The position numbers were made by a program, and so were the translations under genes. This document shows, in pieces, positions 7,976-18,107 of a DNA stretch of 34,552 nucleotides. Numbering within the stretch: the stretch's first letter is position 1; each line of letters opens with the position of its first letter. The notes below the pieces were generated by a model. It was not told the origin of the DNA and ran no database searches. It saw only the letters and a list, made by a program, of their open reading frames with translations. Source of the stretch: UMGS1225 sp034086705 (GTDB taxonomy: Bacteria > Bacillota > Clostridia > Oscillospirales > CAG-272). The stretch spans positions 1-34,552 of the forward strand of contig JAXDZV010000035.1 of the NCBI GenBank assembly GCA_034086705.1, given 5' to 3'.

Positions 7976-10900
7976 TCACATATCAAACAAGGAAAGCTGG
8001 TTCGTCTGCGGCATACCACGCAACGCACCATTATTTTTCAGCAATTCCATGATTGATTTGGAAAGCTTTGCGCGGTCTTGCAATTCCAATTGTGAGAAAA
8101 ACGGGCCGTTTGATCGTGCCTCTACAATCTTTTCAGCAGCTGCTAATCCAAGGCCGGGCAAGGAAGTAAACGGTACGCGAATCGCTCCGTCCTCGCACAA
8201 AAATGCACTCGCATCTGAAGCATACAAATCGATAGGCAGATACCGAACACCACGCGCCAGCGATTCATCAATCAACAGTAAATCGTCCAAAAGCGCTTTT
8301 TCTTTTTGCGTTGCATCATTCCCTTTGTCTCGAATCAGCGACGTCGTTTGTTCAACCACGCTTTTCCCCTGCAAAACAATCTGCGCATCAAATGCTCCGG
8401 GCGCTGCCGTAAAGTAAGCAGCATAGAATTCCAGTGGATAGTGCACCTTATACCATGCGAACTGAATCGCCTGCATAACATATGCCGCAGCGTGTGCCTT
8501 AGGAAACATATACTTTATTTTTTTACAAGAAGCAATATACCATTCCGGAACAGATTTTTCACGCATAGCTGCCTCCATTTCGGCAGTCAGACCTTTTCCT
8601 TTCCGTACACTTTCCATAATTTTAAACGATAAGCTCTTTTCCACGCCCCAGCCAATCAGCGTCAGCATGATGCTGTCACGTGTTCCGATTACTTCGGAAA
8701 TCGTACATACACCGTCTCGGATTAAATCTTGCGCGTTGCCAAGCCATACATCTGTACCATGTGAAAGACCGGAGATTTGCAAAAGATCTGCAAAATTTTT
8801 CGGCTTTGCATCCACAATCATCTGTTGTACAAACTTTGTACCGAATTCCGGTAGTCCATAAGTCCCCACAGGACAGCCGCAAATATCCTGCGGACGGATC
8901 CCCAAGGACTTTGTAGACAAAAACAATTCATACACATCCGGATCGTTCATCGGAACCTCTTTAGTCGGCACTCCCGTATAGCGCTCCAGGATTTTTAGTT
9001 TAGTCGGCATATCGTGTCCAAGCTCATCCAGCTTCAAAATAGTGTCGTGCAAGTAGGAAAACTGAAAATGTGTCGTAACAATATCCGAATCCGCAGCATC
9101 CGCCGGATGTTGCACCGGCGTAAAATCATAAATGCTATACTCTTTGGGAACAACAATAATCCCACCGGGGTGCTGCCCTGTTGTGCGCTTAACACCGACA
9201 CAACCGTTTACCAGTCTTGCTATTTCCGCCTTATTCAGCGTCACACCGTGCTCTTCCATATACCGCGCGATGAAACCGTATGCCGTTTTCGAAGCAAGGG
9301 TTCCGATGGTGCCAGCACGAAACACGTTTTCCGAGCCGAAAAGTTCCTCGGTATATTTATGAATCTTTCCTTGTACCATCCCGGAAAAGTTTAAATCAAT
9401 ATCCGGCGATTTGTCCCCATAAAAACCAAGAAACGTCTCAAACGGAATATCATGACCATCCGCGATCAAACGGGTACCGCAAATCGGACAATCCATCAAA
9501 GGCAAATCAAAACCGGACCCAACCGCAATCGGAAGTTGATCAAAATTGCTGTAACGACATTTTGGACAACGATAATGCGGCGGCAAAGGATTCACCTCAG
9601 AAATACCCGCCATTGTCGCAACAAAGGAAGACCCCACCGAACCACGAGATCCAACCATATATCCCAGTTCGTTGCTCTTATGCACCAAGCGCTGTGCAAT
9701 CATATATAGCACTGCAAACCCATGCTGTATAATGGAATCGAGTTCTTTTTTCAATCGTTCCGAAACAATCGCCGGAATGACACCGTCGCGTCCATACCAA
9801 TCAGCCGCACGATCCCAACATAGCTTTTGCAGCTCCTCCTCGGCTCCATCCATATGCGGCGTGTATGTACCTTTTGGAATCGGCCGCACTGTCTCAATCA
9901 TATCTGCAATACGGTTGGTATTTGTGATAACAACCTCCCGCGCCGTCTGTTCGCCCAAATAAGCAAATTCTGCCAGCATTTCTTCCGTATTGCGCAAATA
10001 TATTCCGACGTCTCGGTCTGCATCGCGGTATTTCATACCGTAGAGCAGAATTTTACGCTTGATCTCATCTTCACAATTGAGAAAATGCGCATCACAAGTC
10101 GCAACGACGGGCTTTCCGCACTCTTGTCCAAGGCGCACAATCTTCCGATTCAGATCCTTCAAATCCTCAGCTGAGCTTACCTTCTGTTCATGCAAAAGAT
10201 ATCCGTTGTTACACAAGGGCTGAATTTCAAGGTAATCATAAAAAGAAGCAATTTCCTTTAGCTCATCCCAGGGCCGGTTATCCAGCAGAGCCTGAAACAG
10301 TTCTCCGGCTGCACAAGCGGAACCGATCAACAATCCGTCGCGGTGTTGGGCTAACAGTGTTTTAGGTATTCGCGGATGCTTACGGTAATATGACAAATAG
10401 GAATCAGAGATTAAGCGATATAAGTTTTTCAATCCCTCCTGATTCTTTACCAACAAAATCTGATGGTAGGTTTTGAGCTGCAGTGGGTCTGCGTGCTCAC
10501 GCATCGCAGCATTCAACTGCGCCATATCGGATATGCCCTCTCTGCGTAGCTTTTCCGCCATGCATAGAAAAATCCGTGCTAACATCCGCGCATCGTCTTG
10601 GGCACGATGGTGATTAAATGTACCGAGCCCAAAATACTCTGCTACCACATCCAACTTGTGTCGCTTCAATTCCGGATTGCAGTATTTCGACATGGCAACT
10701 GTATCAATATACGGCAGGTCAAACACACAACCTACCCGTTCCGCCGCGCGCCGAATAAATCCAACATCAAAAGAAGCATTATGTGCAACCAACGGCAATC
10801 CATCGGCAAATTTCAAAAATGCCTCCAACGCCTCCTCTTCTTGCGGTGCTCCCCGCAGCATTTCATCGGTAATCCCCGTCAGTTCACTGATTTTCTCAGG

Positions 10901-12445
10901 TACCGGCATCTGCGGATCCACAAATGTATCAAACTGGTCAACTATCTCGCCGTGGCAAATACGAACTGCACCAATCTCCGTCATGCGATCTCGCAAATTG
11001 GATAGCCCTGTTGTTTCAATATCAAATACGCAAAATTCTCCATCAAAAGAAAGCGGCCCCGCTTGTTGTTGGCAGAAAACCGCACGCGCCGTATCGTCTA
11101 CAAAATAAGCCTCCATGCCATAAATAACTTTCACGCCGAGCTTTTCTGCCGCCAACATCATCTCAGGAAAGGCTTGTGCATTGCCATGATCCGTCACTGC
11201 AACAGCAGCATGTCCCCAATTTTTTATTGTCTCAACCAAAGCGTCCGGAGCAATCGTTGCATCCATGGCAGACATATTGGTATGCAAATGCAACTCCACC
11301 CGTTTCTGCTGCGCCGTATCTTGCCTTGGAACAAGCGGCAAAAACATTACCTCACGCGGTGTCAAAACCAATTCCCCGTCAAAACGGTCTCGCCGCAAAT
11401 CTCCGCGCACCGCTACGCCGGTCTTGTAGAATGTGAGATCCACCGTGCCACGCTTCACGGAACTTTTCACCCGTTTCAGTGCCCCCAGCAAAGCATCTGC
11501 TTCTTCCCGTGTAAGCACTGCCTTAACCATAATCGAACTGTCCCGATCGGTCAGTCCCATACTGACAATCAGCTTGTCCTTGGTTCGGTTTTCCCGCGTC
11601 TCCAAAGACACGATTTCGCCTAATGCAACAACGCCGCGTCGTGCATCGGTTAAATAGCGGATCGGTTGCGGTTGCAAAATTGAGAACGCTTCTCCAAGCA
11701 CCGGCACAGCAGAGGCAATATCAAACGTTAAATACCCCAGCGTCAGCATACCATTTTCCTCACATTTGCACACAGGGGCCTGCGTCAAAAGAGAGTTTGC
11801 CAAAGGCAGGCTGGTCGAGCCACCATCCCTCTCTGCAAGCATACCCCCTTGCACAGGGGTCTGTGGGAGTTGCTGCTGTTGCTGTTGAAGCTGTTGCTCC
11901 TGCTTCATCAGAGTGCGCAGCTGTTGCTGTTGCCTTTGATCATACGCCGCATAATCGAATGGAACATGTTCTTCTTTACAAATGGTAACGGCATACCGCA
12001 AGCCGAATTCTGAATGGATAATGTCAGAGATAACCTGCGGCGTATTGCTGCGATATAGCAAATCAATGCCTCCGTTTGTGGAAGATACCGTGATTTTAAG
12101 GCAATCCCCATCCAGTTCTGTCTGATATTCATTAAAAAAACCTTTTGTGATTGCACCGACATGTGTTGCCTCTTCCAAAACATCCGGCAAATACGTCAGA
12201 GAAAAAAGCGAAGAGTTATACTGCGGAAATATTTTAAAATACGTCAGCTCATATACTTGTGCAATCTCCGTGCAAATCCGATACAATATCTGCTTACGAA
12301 CAATTGCGGGAAATGTACACTGCACCTCTGCCTTTCTTGTTTCTTTGTCAATGCGCAGCGAAACATCTCCTGCGCTCTGCAGAATGGCTCGGATCTCCTG
12401 CGAGGGTTCGTACCGTCTGAATCTTTCCAAAAATGTCTTGCCCAT
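7976..12445 (-). CDS. polC: DNA polymerase III subunit alpha, PolC type
   Basis: Replicative DNA polymerase of low-GC Gram-positives, 1489 aa, combining polymerase and 3'-5' proofreading. In order: an N-terminal domain (1-165), a Gln-rich linker (about 171-196), an OB-fold region (about 230-370), a PHP domain with VELHLHTNMSAMD near 383 and AVTDHGN near 416, and an inserted DnaQ-like exonuclease with FDIETTG near 474 and HHRAQDDAR near 612. The polymerase core shows GSRGSVGSS near 932, a four-Cys zinc site (about 960, 963, 986, 989) and the catalytic PDIDLNFSG near 1014. It ends in QLSLFDM, a sliding-clamp binding motif. It is the last gene of the pyrH-to-polC operon, as often in Clostridia. 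The ribosome site is weak. Confidence 0.98.
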   Translation of the reverse strand: MGKTFLERFRRYEPSQEIRAILQSAGDVSLRIDKETRKAEVQCTFPAIVRKQILYRICTEIAQVYELTYFKIFPQYNSSLFSLTYLPDVLEEATHVGAITKGFFNEYQTELDGDCLKITVSSTNGGIDLLYRSNTPQVISDIIHSEFGLRYAVTICKEEHVPFDYAAYDQRQQQQLRTLMKQEQQLQQQQQQLPQTPVQGGMLAERDGGSTSLPLANSLLTQAPVCKCEENGMLTLGYLTFDIASAVPVLGEAFSILQPQPIRYLTDARRGVVALGEIVSLETRENRTKDKLIVSMGLTDRDSSIMVKAVLTREEADALLGALKRVKSSVKRGTVDLTFYKTGVAVRGDLRRDRFDGELVLTPREVMFLPLVPRQDTAQQKRVELHLHTNMSAMDATIAPDALVETIKNWGHAAVAVTDHGNAQAFPEMMLAAEKLGVKVIYGMEAYFVDDTARAVFCQQQAGPLSFDGEFCVFDIETTGLSNLRDRMTEIGAVRICHGEIVDQFDTFVDPQMPVPEKISELTGITDEMLRGAPQEEEALEAFLKFADGLPLVAHNASFDVGFIRRAAERVGCVFDLPYIDTVAMSKYCNPELKRHKLDVVAEYFGLGTFNHHRAQDDARMLARIFLCMAEKLRREGISDMAQLNAAMREHADPLQLKTYHQILLVKNQEGLKNLYRLISDSYLSYYRKHPRIPKTLLAQHRDGLLIGSACAAGELFQALLDNRPWDELKEIASFYDYLEIQPLCNNGYLLHEQKVSSAEDLKDLNRKIVRLGQECGKPVVATCDAHFLNCEDEIKRKILLYGMKYRDADRDVGIYLRNTEEMLAEFAYLGEQTAREVVITNTNRIADMIETVRPIPKGTYTPHMDGAEEELQKLCWDRAADWYGRDGVIPAIVSERLKKELDSIIQHGFAVLYMIAQRLVHKSNELGYMVGSRGSVGSSFVATMAGISEVNPLPPHYRCPKCRYSNFDQLPIAVGSGFDLPLMDCPICGTRLIADGHDIPFETFLGFYGDKSPDIDLNFSGMVQGKIHKYTEELFGSENVFRAGTIGTLASKTAYGFIARYMEEHGVTLNKAEIARLVNGCVGVKRTTGQHPGGIIVVPKEYSIYDFTPVQHPADAADSDIVTTHFQFSYLHDTILKLDELGHDMPTKLKILERYTGVPTKEVPMNDPDVYELFLSTKSLGIRPQDICGCPVGTYGLPEFGTKFVQQMIVDAKPKNFADLLQISGLSHGTDVWLGNAQDLIRDGVCTISEVIGTRDSIMLTLIGWGVEKSLSFKIMESVRKGKGLTAEMEAAMREKSVPEWYIASCKKIKYMFPKAHAAAYVMQAIQFAWYKVHYPLEFYAAYFTAAPGAFDAQIVLQGKSVVEQTTSLIRDKGNDATQKEKALLDDLLLIDESLARGVRYLPIDLYASDASAFLCEDGAIRVPFTSLPGLGLAAAEKIVEARSNGPFFSQLELQDRAKLSKSIMELLKNNGALRGMPQTNQLSLFDM

Positions 12446-12491
12446 CTCAATCCCATCCTATTCTACAAGGAGTTCACCCGTAGCCACGGTA

Positions 12492-13577
12492 TCATTCATC
12501 CGGCAATTCGTTAATATACCGTATCAATGTATCAACTGCTTCCTCCGTGCGCACACGGCAAAGAATTTGATTTTTTCGGAAAATAGCAGCCTGACCGTCC
12601 CCGCCCGCAAGGCCGATGTCAGCTTCTCTTGCCTCACCGGGACCGTTTACCGCACACCCCATGATTGCCACCTGAATCGGTGTTTTGCGATGAATTTCCT
12701 GCCGTGCACGACGTTCAAATTCGTTGACAAGCGTTACCAACGGAATTTTTGTGCGGCCACAAGTCGGGCAGGAAATTATGTGTACTGTACCTCCAGGCAA
12801 AAGTGCCAGTGCCTCCAACAATGTTCGCGCGTCTTCCACTTCCAAAACCGGGTCATCCGTCAGTGAAACGCGAATGGTGTCCCCGATTCCTTCTGCCAGC
12901 AACGCACCAATGCCGGCAGCGCTTTTCATTGCACCCACACGCCGCGTGCCGGCCTCTGTGACCCCCAAATGCAATGGATACATGCACCGCTGTGCCAAAA
13001 TACGATTAGCCTGTATCATCGTACGAACATTAGATGATTTGACAGAAATAACGATATCGTTGAAATCAAATTTTTCAAGCAAAGCGGCATGGCGCAGCGC
13101 GCTTTCGGCAAGCGCCTGTGCTGTCGGTCCGCCGTATGTCGCAAGCAACTGCTTTTCCAAAGAGCCACTATTCACACCGATTCGAATCGGAATATGGCGT
13201 GTGGCGCATGCCGATGCCACCGCATGTATATGCTCATCCGAACCGATATTTCCCGGATTAATTCGAATTTTGTCGATGCCGGCCGCACACGCCTCCAACG
13301 CCAGGCGATAATCAAAATGGATGTCCGCAACCAGAGGTGCCGTAATTCCCGCTTGTTTAATAGCATCAATCACATATATTGCCTGCTTGTCCGGTATGGT
13401 CATACGAATGACATCACAGCCGGCATCACATAAACGGCGACACATTGCAATACAGGCGTTTGCATCATGCGGGTCGGTAGTCAACATAGATTGTACCGAA
13501 ATAGGGGCATTTCCACCGATCTGCACGTTACCGGCTATCACATGTGTAGACTTTCTTCGAATATCGTTGTGTTGCAC
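12492..13577 (-). CDS. ispG: 4-hydroxy-3-methylbut-2-en-1-yl diphosphate synthase
   Basis: Iron-sulfur enzyme of the MEP isoprenoid pathway that converts methylerythritol cyclodiphosphate to HMBPP. At 361 aa it is the bacterial two-domain form. The N-terminal TIM barrel shows ISVQSMLTTDP, PLVADIHFDYRLAL and KIRINPGNIG. The C-terminal [4Fe-4S] domain has ligands C270 and C273 (SCPTCGR), C308 (MGCAVNGPGEA) and the nearby Glu315. The start is a GTG at 13577 behind GGAGAGG. It follows rseP by 13 nt and precedes polC in the same operon, and works with dxr a few genes upstream. Confidence 0.97.
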   Translation of the reverse strand: MQHNDIRRKSTHVIAGNVQIGGNAPISVQSMLTTDPHDANACIAMCRRLCDAGCDVIRMTIPDKQAIYVIDAIKQAGITAPLVADIHFDYRLALEACAAGIDKIRINPGNIGSDEHIHAVASACATRHIPIRIGVNSGSLEKQLLATYGGPTAQALAESALRHAALLEKFDFNDIVISVKSSNVRTMIQANRILAQRCMYPLHLGVTEAGTRRVGAMKSAAGIGALLAEGIGDTIRVSLTDDPVLEVEDARTLLEALALLPGGTVHIISCPTCGRTKIPLVTLVNEFERRARQEIHRKTPIQVAIMGCAVNGPGEAREADIGLAGGDGQAAIFRKNQILCRVRTEEAVDTLIRYINELPDE

Positions 13578-13590
13578 ACTTCCCTCTCCT

Positions 13591-14625
13591 TCAGCGACGG
13601 AATAAGTTCCAAATATCCTTGCCGGTCACAAATACCATCAATGCCAACAATAACAGCAAACCAACGGTATGAATATATCCCTCCACCTTACGGTTCACCG
13701 GACGGCGGAAAATGAATTCAATCAATTGAAACAACAGTCTGCCGCCGTCTAATGCGGGAAAAGGAAGAAGATTGAAAATACCAAGATTCATAGATATAAA
13801 CACCAACATATAAAAAAGCTGAAAAGCGCTCGTCTTTGCGGCACTTGTGATGACTTGCGTTACCCCAACCGGTCCGCTCAAATCCTGCACACCGTAATTT
13901 CCGACAGCAAGGTCAATCAACGACTCCCATATAATGCGAACGGTATTCAACGATTCAAAAAACGCATACCGCAAAACAGTAAACGGTGTGCGTGTCTGCG
14001 CCGCAGGCACAAAATCATAACTTCCAAGCACATGCCCCGATTCGGTATACGTTGGAAACTGCACATCATACAGAACAAGTTCTTGCCCGTCTCGCTGCAC
14101 TGTCAGATCTACCGGTTCTGCACCACGGTGCATAATTTGGTAAGAAAGCTCAGAAAAAATATGCACCGGTGCGCCGTCGACTGCAGTAATCGTATCGCCA
14201 ACACAAAGCCCGGAAGAAGCGGATATCGCGCTTTCTCCAAAGCGCTCAACCGTCGTCCCGTATAAATTCTTCATACAGCAAACCAAAACAGTCATAACCA
14301 AAATACCGGTTATAAGATTTGTCAGACCACCGGCAGCGGTAATAATCATGCGCTGCCAAACCGGCTTACGGCACAGTGCATCCGGCTCATCCGATTCATC
14401 GTCTTCTCCCGCCATACTCACAAAGCCCCCGATTGGAAACAGGCGGCAAGAATAACGGATTTGTGTCTTTCGAGAAACACGGGAAAACACTTTTGGCCCC
14501 ATCCCAATGGAAAACTCGAAAATTTTGACATGAAATAGGCGAGCAAATGCATAGTGCCCCAGCTCATGTGTCAGAATCATAAAGCCAAACATGAAAATTG
14601 CAAGAAGAATATAAACGATAGTCAT
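13591..14625 (-). CDS. rseP: RIP metalloprotease RseP (site-2 protease)
   Basis: M50 zinc metalloprotease of the inner membrane that cleaves membrane-spanning substrates, such as anti-sigma factors, after a first cut. The zinc motif HELGH is at residues 20-24 in the first membrane segment. A PDZ domain lies at about 130-190 (GLCVGDTITAVDG), and the third zinc ligand is in the C-terminal NLLPFPALDGGR. Length is 344 aa from the ATG at 14625, chosen because GGAG lies 8 bases upstream; a 20-codon extension upstream is unsupported. Its place between dxr and ispG is standard in Firmicutes. Confidence 0.96.
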   Translation of the reverse strand: MTIVYILLAIFMFGFMILTHELGHYAFARLFHVKIFEFSIGMGPKVFSRVSRKTQIRYSCRLFPIGGFVSMAGEDDESDEPDALCRKPVWQRMIITAAGGLTNLITGILVMTVLVCCMKNLYGTTVERFGESAISASSGLCVGDTITAVDGAPVHIFSELSYQIMHRGAEPVDLTVQRDGQELVLYDVQFPTYTESGHVLGSYDFVPAAQTRTPFTVLRYAFFESLNTVRIIWESLIDLAVGNYGVQDLSGPVGVTQVITSAAKTSAFQLFYMLVFISMNLGIFNLLPFPALDGGRLLFQLIEFIFRRPVNRKVEGYIHTVGLLLLLALMVFVTGKDIWNLFRR

Positions 14626-14696
14626 TATATGCTCCGTTTCTGCTAAGCACCGTCGGGCGCCGTTTTTTCGGATCAGCAGCTGCAAACACGCTGTCT

Positions 14697-15860
14697 TTAC
14701 AATGCCGTCAGTATCTCTCTGGCAAGCTCTCTTGCCTGCAAATCCGCTTGATAGATATCTGCTAAAGTAGGCTGCTGCAGATTGACCGTACGCGTCACGG
14801 TGTGCTGTACCAAAGGAACAATACGGTCAAAGGAAAGTTTACCTTGCAAAAATGCATCCACAGCCGTTTCATTGGCTGCGCTCATCACGCATGGCAGGAT
14901 TCCGCCTGCTTTGGCACACTCTCTTGCCAAATGAAGTGCCGGAAAAACCTGCTCATCCGGTTCAAAAAATCTCAAGGTGCCGATACGCGCAAAGTCCAAT
15001 TGGTCCACATGGGAAGGATATCTTTGCGGTGCCGTCAGCGCATATTGAATGCACAGCCGCATATCCGGCACTGCCATTTGTGCCAAAACCGCATGATCAA
15101 TATATTCGACCATAGAATGAATAATGCTCTCCGGATGAATCACAATGTCTATTTTTTCCGGAGGGATAGAAAACAAATGCATTGCCTCAATCAATTCCAA
15201 GCCCTTATTCATCAATGTTGCGCAGTCCACGGTAATTTTCGCCCCCATGTGCCAGGTAGGATGCGCTAAAGTATGCTCCTTCGTTACCCCCTGCAACTGT
15301 TCCGTCGTATACCCGAAATACGGACCGCCGGAACATGTCAAAATCAGCCGTTTGACTTGTCGACGCGTTTTTCCGCAAAGACACTGCGCTATGGCGCAAT
15401 GTTCGGAATCTACCGGAATAATCCGCACATGTTTTTCTCTTGCCCGCTGCATAACATACGCACCCGCCGCCACTAAAGTTTCTTTGTTGGAAAGTGCTAT
15501 ATCGTGCCCACTTTCAATAGCTGCCAGCGTCGGAGAAAGGCCTGCAGTGCCAAGAATGCTGTTATACACAAGCTGTGCATGCTTTTGCGCAGCAAGCTCC
15601 TCAATTGCCTGCGTGCCCGCTGTAATTTGAACGGAAAGATCCGCCGTACGTACGCACAAATCTCTCGCTGCCCGTTCATCTGCAACAGCACAAACAGCCG
15701 GGTGGAACAGTCGAATCTGTTCTTCCAGCAAGCGGCTGTTCTTCCCGCCGCTAATTCCATATACCGGCACCCCAAGCTCTCGGATCACCTGCATGGTTTG
15801 TCTGCCGACTGAGCCGGTTGAACCGAGAACTGTGACGGTTCGCTGCATTTTTTTCTGCAT
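14697..15860 (-). CDS. dxr: 1-deoxy-D-xylulose 5-phosphate reductoisomerase
   Basis: Catalyses the first committed step of the MEP pathway, DXP to methylerythritol 4-phosphate, using NADPH and a divalent metal. The 387 aa show the nucleotide loop TVLGSTGSVGRQT at the N-terminus, SNKETLVAAG, the metal-site PVDSEHCAIAQ, and the flexible-loop and substrate region HPTWHMGAKITVDCATLMNK. It lies between cdsA and rseP with short gaps. An in-frame ATG four codons inside is possible, but AAAGGGG upstream favours the outer start. Confidence 0.97.
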   Translation of the reverse strand: MQKKMQRTVTVLGSTGSVGRQTMQVIRELGVPVYGISGGKNSRLLEEQIRLFHPAVCAVADERAARDLCVRTADLSVQITAGTQAIEELAAQKHAQLVYNSILGTAGLSPTLAAIESGHDIALSNKETLVAAGAYVMQRAREKHVRIIPVDSEHCAIAQCLCGKTRRQVKRLILTCSGGPYFGYTTEQLQGVTKEHTLAHPTWHMGAKITVDCATLMNKGLELIEAMHLFSIPPEKIDIVIHPESIIHSMVEYIDHAVLAQMAVPDMRLCIQYALTAPQRYPSHVDQLDFARIGTLRFFEPDEQVFPALHLARECAKAGGILPCVMSAANETAVDAFLQGKLSFDRIVPLVQHTVTRTVNLQQPTLADIYQADLQARELAREILTAL

Positions 15861-15898
15861 TATCTTTTAAGCCCCTTTACAGAATCTGCGCTATTCTT

Positions 15899-16735
15899 TT
15901 ACAAAAGACCGAAACATGTATGATAGATAACACACAGCAAAAAGCAGAATGGGGCAGTTGCAAGCACACTGTCAAAGCGATCTAACACACCGCCATGCCC
16001 CGGAAAAATCTTTCCGTAATCTTTGATACTGTAGCGGCGTTTTACCCAAGACATGATTAGATCCCCCATCTGTGAAAGCACGGATACAAACACCCCAATC
16101 AAAGCAAACCCAAAATAAGACGGAGATCGGCCACTCAAACGCGAAATAAACACAGCATACAGCAAAAACGCGCCTGTACAGAAGATAACACCACCTATCG
16201 CTCCCTCTACGGTTTTCTTCGGGCTAACATCCGGGAGCATCTTATGCTTTCCGATAAACATGCCGGTAAAATATGCAAATATATCTGTTACCCATGCACC
16301 GATAAATACAAGATACATCGTATACTGCCCGTGCTCCATATGACGCAACAACACAACACAAGCGAAAGAAATACAGATATAAAGCAGCATCGTAACTGCC
16401 AGAGAAGTTTTGCCAGGCGTTAAAGTACCGTGTGAAAAAACAGAAAGCGAAAAGGTATAAAACAAAAACAAAAATGCCACTACAAGCGCCTGTATACCGA
16501 AGCGTTGCATATCCCCACGCATAAAATAAGCCAGCAGCGGCTCAGCACCGCCAATCAACATCGCCGGCACAAGCAGCGCGGGGCACTTTGCAAGACCGAT
16601 ACAGCGATACATTTCAAAAACGCCCAATATACTCAAAAGTGCAGCGACAATCGGCAAAGCCAGCGTTGCAGAATACACCGCAACAGGAATGCACGCCAGG
16701 ATCAAAACCGCACCTGTAATGATTCGTGTTTTCAT
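15899..16735 (-). CDS. cdsA: Phosphatidate cytidylyltransferase
   Basis: Polytopic membrane enzyme that makes CDP-diacylglycerol from phosphatidate and CTP, the branch point of phospholipid synthesis. The 278 aa contain about seven hydrophobic segments. The C-terminal family signature is complete: SWVKRRYSIKDYGKIFPGHG followed by GVLDRFDS. A conserved GKHKMLPDVSPKKTVEGAIGG lies before it. It follows uppS by about 30 nt in the operon; an AGGA site precedes the ATG at a slightly long spacing. Confidence 0.97.
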   Translation of the reverse strand: MKTRIITGAVLILACIPVAVYSATLALPIVAALLSILGVFEMYRCIGLAKCPALLVPAMLIGGAEPLLAYFMRGDMQRFGIQALVVAFLFLFYTFSLSVFSHGTLTPGKTSLAVTMLLYICISFACVVLLRHMEHGQYTMYLVFIGAWVTDIFAYFTGMFIGKHKMLPDVSPKKTVEGAIGGVIFCTGAFLLYAVFISRLSGRSPSYFGFALIGVFVSVLSQMGDLIMSWVKRRYSIKDYGKIFPGHGGVLDRFDSVLATAPFCFLLCVIYHTCFGLL

Positions 16736-16764
16736 AGCAAATCTTCCTTTCCATGTGTCTAACC

Positions 16765-17457
16765 TCAGACACCGCCAAAACGTCGTTTTCGGCGATGAAA
16801 TTCACTCACCGCGGCATCTACATCCTGCTCGGAATAATCAGGCCACAACACATCGGAAAAATAAAGCTCCGCGTATGCAGCTTGCCATAATAAAAAATTG
16901 GAAAGGCGCATCTCTGCACCTGTACGAACAATCAAATCCGGCGGCGGACAATGCGCAGTATACAGTACTGCATCCATATCCTGCTCTGTTATCCGAGAAG
17001 CGCCGGCGGTAATCAGTTGATTTACAGCATGCAAAATCTCTTGTCGCGCTCCGTAATTTACAGCAATATTCAAAATGTTTTGATATTGCGTGCTTTCCGC
17101 CTCAACCTGTGCCATCTGTTTTTGCAGTTTTTCCGGGAATACAGAACGGTCTCCCAAAAAATGCAGCTGAATCCGATTTTCGTGCACCTCAGAAAAAGCA
17201 TCCAAAACGTACTTTCCGAATAGACGCATAATCGCATCCACCTCTGCGCGCGGCCGCTTCCAATTTTCTGTTGAAAAAGTATAGCACGTTACACAACGGA
17301 TTCCAATGTCTCCGCAATACCGCACAATACGTCTGAATACCTTTGCACCGGCTACATGTCCAAATTCGCGCGGCTTTCCATGCCGTTTCGCCCAACGACC
17401 GTTTCCGTCCATAATAAAAGCGATATGGGACAGCTCACCGTTCTGCAGCTGCTTCAC
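16765..17457 (-). CDS. uppS: Isoprenyl transferase (undecaprenyl diphosphate synthase)
   Basis: cis-Prenyltransferase that builds undecaprenyl diphosphate, the lipid carrier for peptidoglycan and wall polymers. Motifs are IAFIMDGNGRWAKRHG with the catalytic Asp at residue 17, TCYTFSTENWKRP, and near the C-terminus RTGAEMRLSNFLLWQAAYAE with YFSDVLWPD. The RTG-A-E version of the usual RTSGE stretch is a small departure. Length is about 230 aa from the GTG at 17457 (GGAGG 8 bases upstream). A GTG at 17472, behind GGAGGGAG, is an equally possible start, five codons longer. Confidence 0.95.
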   Translation of the reverse strand: MKQLQNGELSHIAFIMDGNGRWAKRHGKPREFGHVAGAKVFRRIVRYCGDIGIRCVTCYTFSTENWKRPRAEVDAIMRLFGKYVLDAFSEVHENRIQLHFLGDRSVFPEKLQKQMAQVEAESTQYQNILNIAVNYGARQEILHAVNQLITAGASRITEQDMDAVLYTAHCPPPDLIVRTGAEMRLSNFLLWQAAYAELYFSDVLWPDYSEQDVDAAVSEFHRRKRRFGGV

Positions 17458-17552
17458 ATTTTGTGCCTCCACAGACTCCCTCCGTTTCAAAAAGCAAAAT
17501 ACCAAGCAGCCGTACGCCGGATAGCGGCGTACGGCGCACAAAAAGCGAGACG

Positions 17553-18107
17553 TCAGATCTCCATAATCTCCTTTTTCTTACGATCCACAACCGCATCGAC
17601 CTCGCGGCACTTTTTATCTGTCAGATCCTGAATGTCCTTTTCCGCTTGCTTTACCTCATCCTCGGTAAACAGGCCCTCTTTCTTTCCGTCCTTATAAAAA
17701 TCGTTTGCATCGCGACGAATATTGCGCAATGCAACTTTACACCCTTCGCCGTCACGATCTATTTGCTTGCAAATTTCCTTTCTGCGCTCTTCCGTCGGCT
17801 GTGGAAACAACAGACGAATAACCTTGCCATCATTTGCAGGGGTAATACCGATATCGCTCGCCAAAATTGCACGCTCAATGCTTTTCAGCGTTGTTGCATC
17901 CCACGGCTGGATGGCAACCGTACGCGGATCCGGCACGGAAACCTGAGCCATTTGCGGAATTGGTGTAGGCGTACCGTAATACTCCACCTCTACCTTGTCC
18001 AGCACGGACGGGTTCGCACGACCGGCACGAATGGTTTTTAGCTCATTTTCAAACGCCGAAATGGATTTGCTCATTTTGCTTTCGTACTCTTTCAAATCTG
18101 TTTTCAT
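17553..18107 (-). CDS. frr: Ribosome recycling factor
   Basis: Cytoplasmic factor that, with EF-G, splits post-termination ribosomes. The 184 aa match the family length. Hallmarks are the N-terminal helix ending in LKTIRAGRANPSVLD, then VEYYGTPTPIPQMAQVSVPD and the C-terminal helices with KDGKKEGLFTEDEVK. Its ATG overlaps the pyrH stop by one base (TAATG), and the end of pyrH supplies a GGAGGAGAGG ribosome site. Confidence 0.98.
   Translation of the reverse strand: MKTDLKEYESKMSKSISAFENELKTIRAGRANPSVLDKVEVEYYGTPTPIPQMAQVSVPDPRTVAIQPWDATTLKSIERAILASDIGITPANDGKVIRLLFPQPTEERRKEICKQIDRDGEGCKVALRNIRRDANDFYKDGKKEGLFTEDEVKQAEKDIQDLTDKKCREVDAVVDRKKKEIMEI

Noticed and set aside
17458..17541. Longer UppS N-terminus from a TTG at 17541
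   Set aside because: No ribosome site; GTG codons at 17457 or 17472 have good ones and suit the family length.
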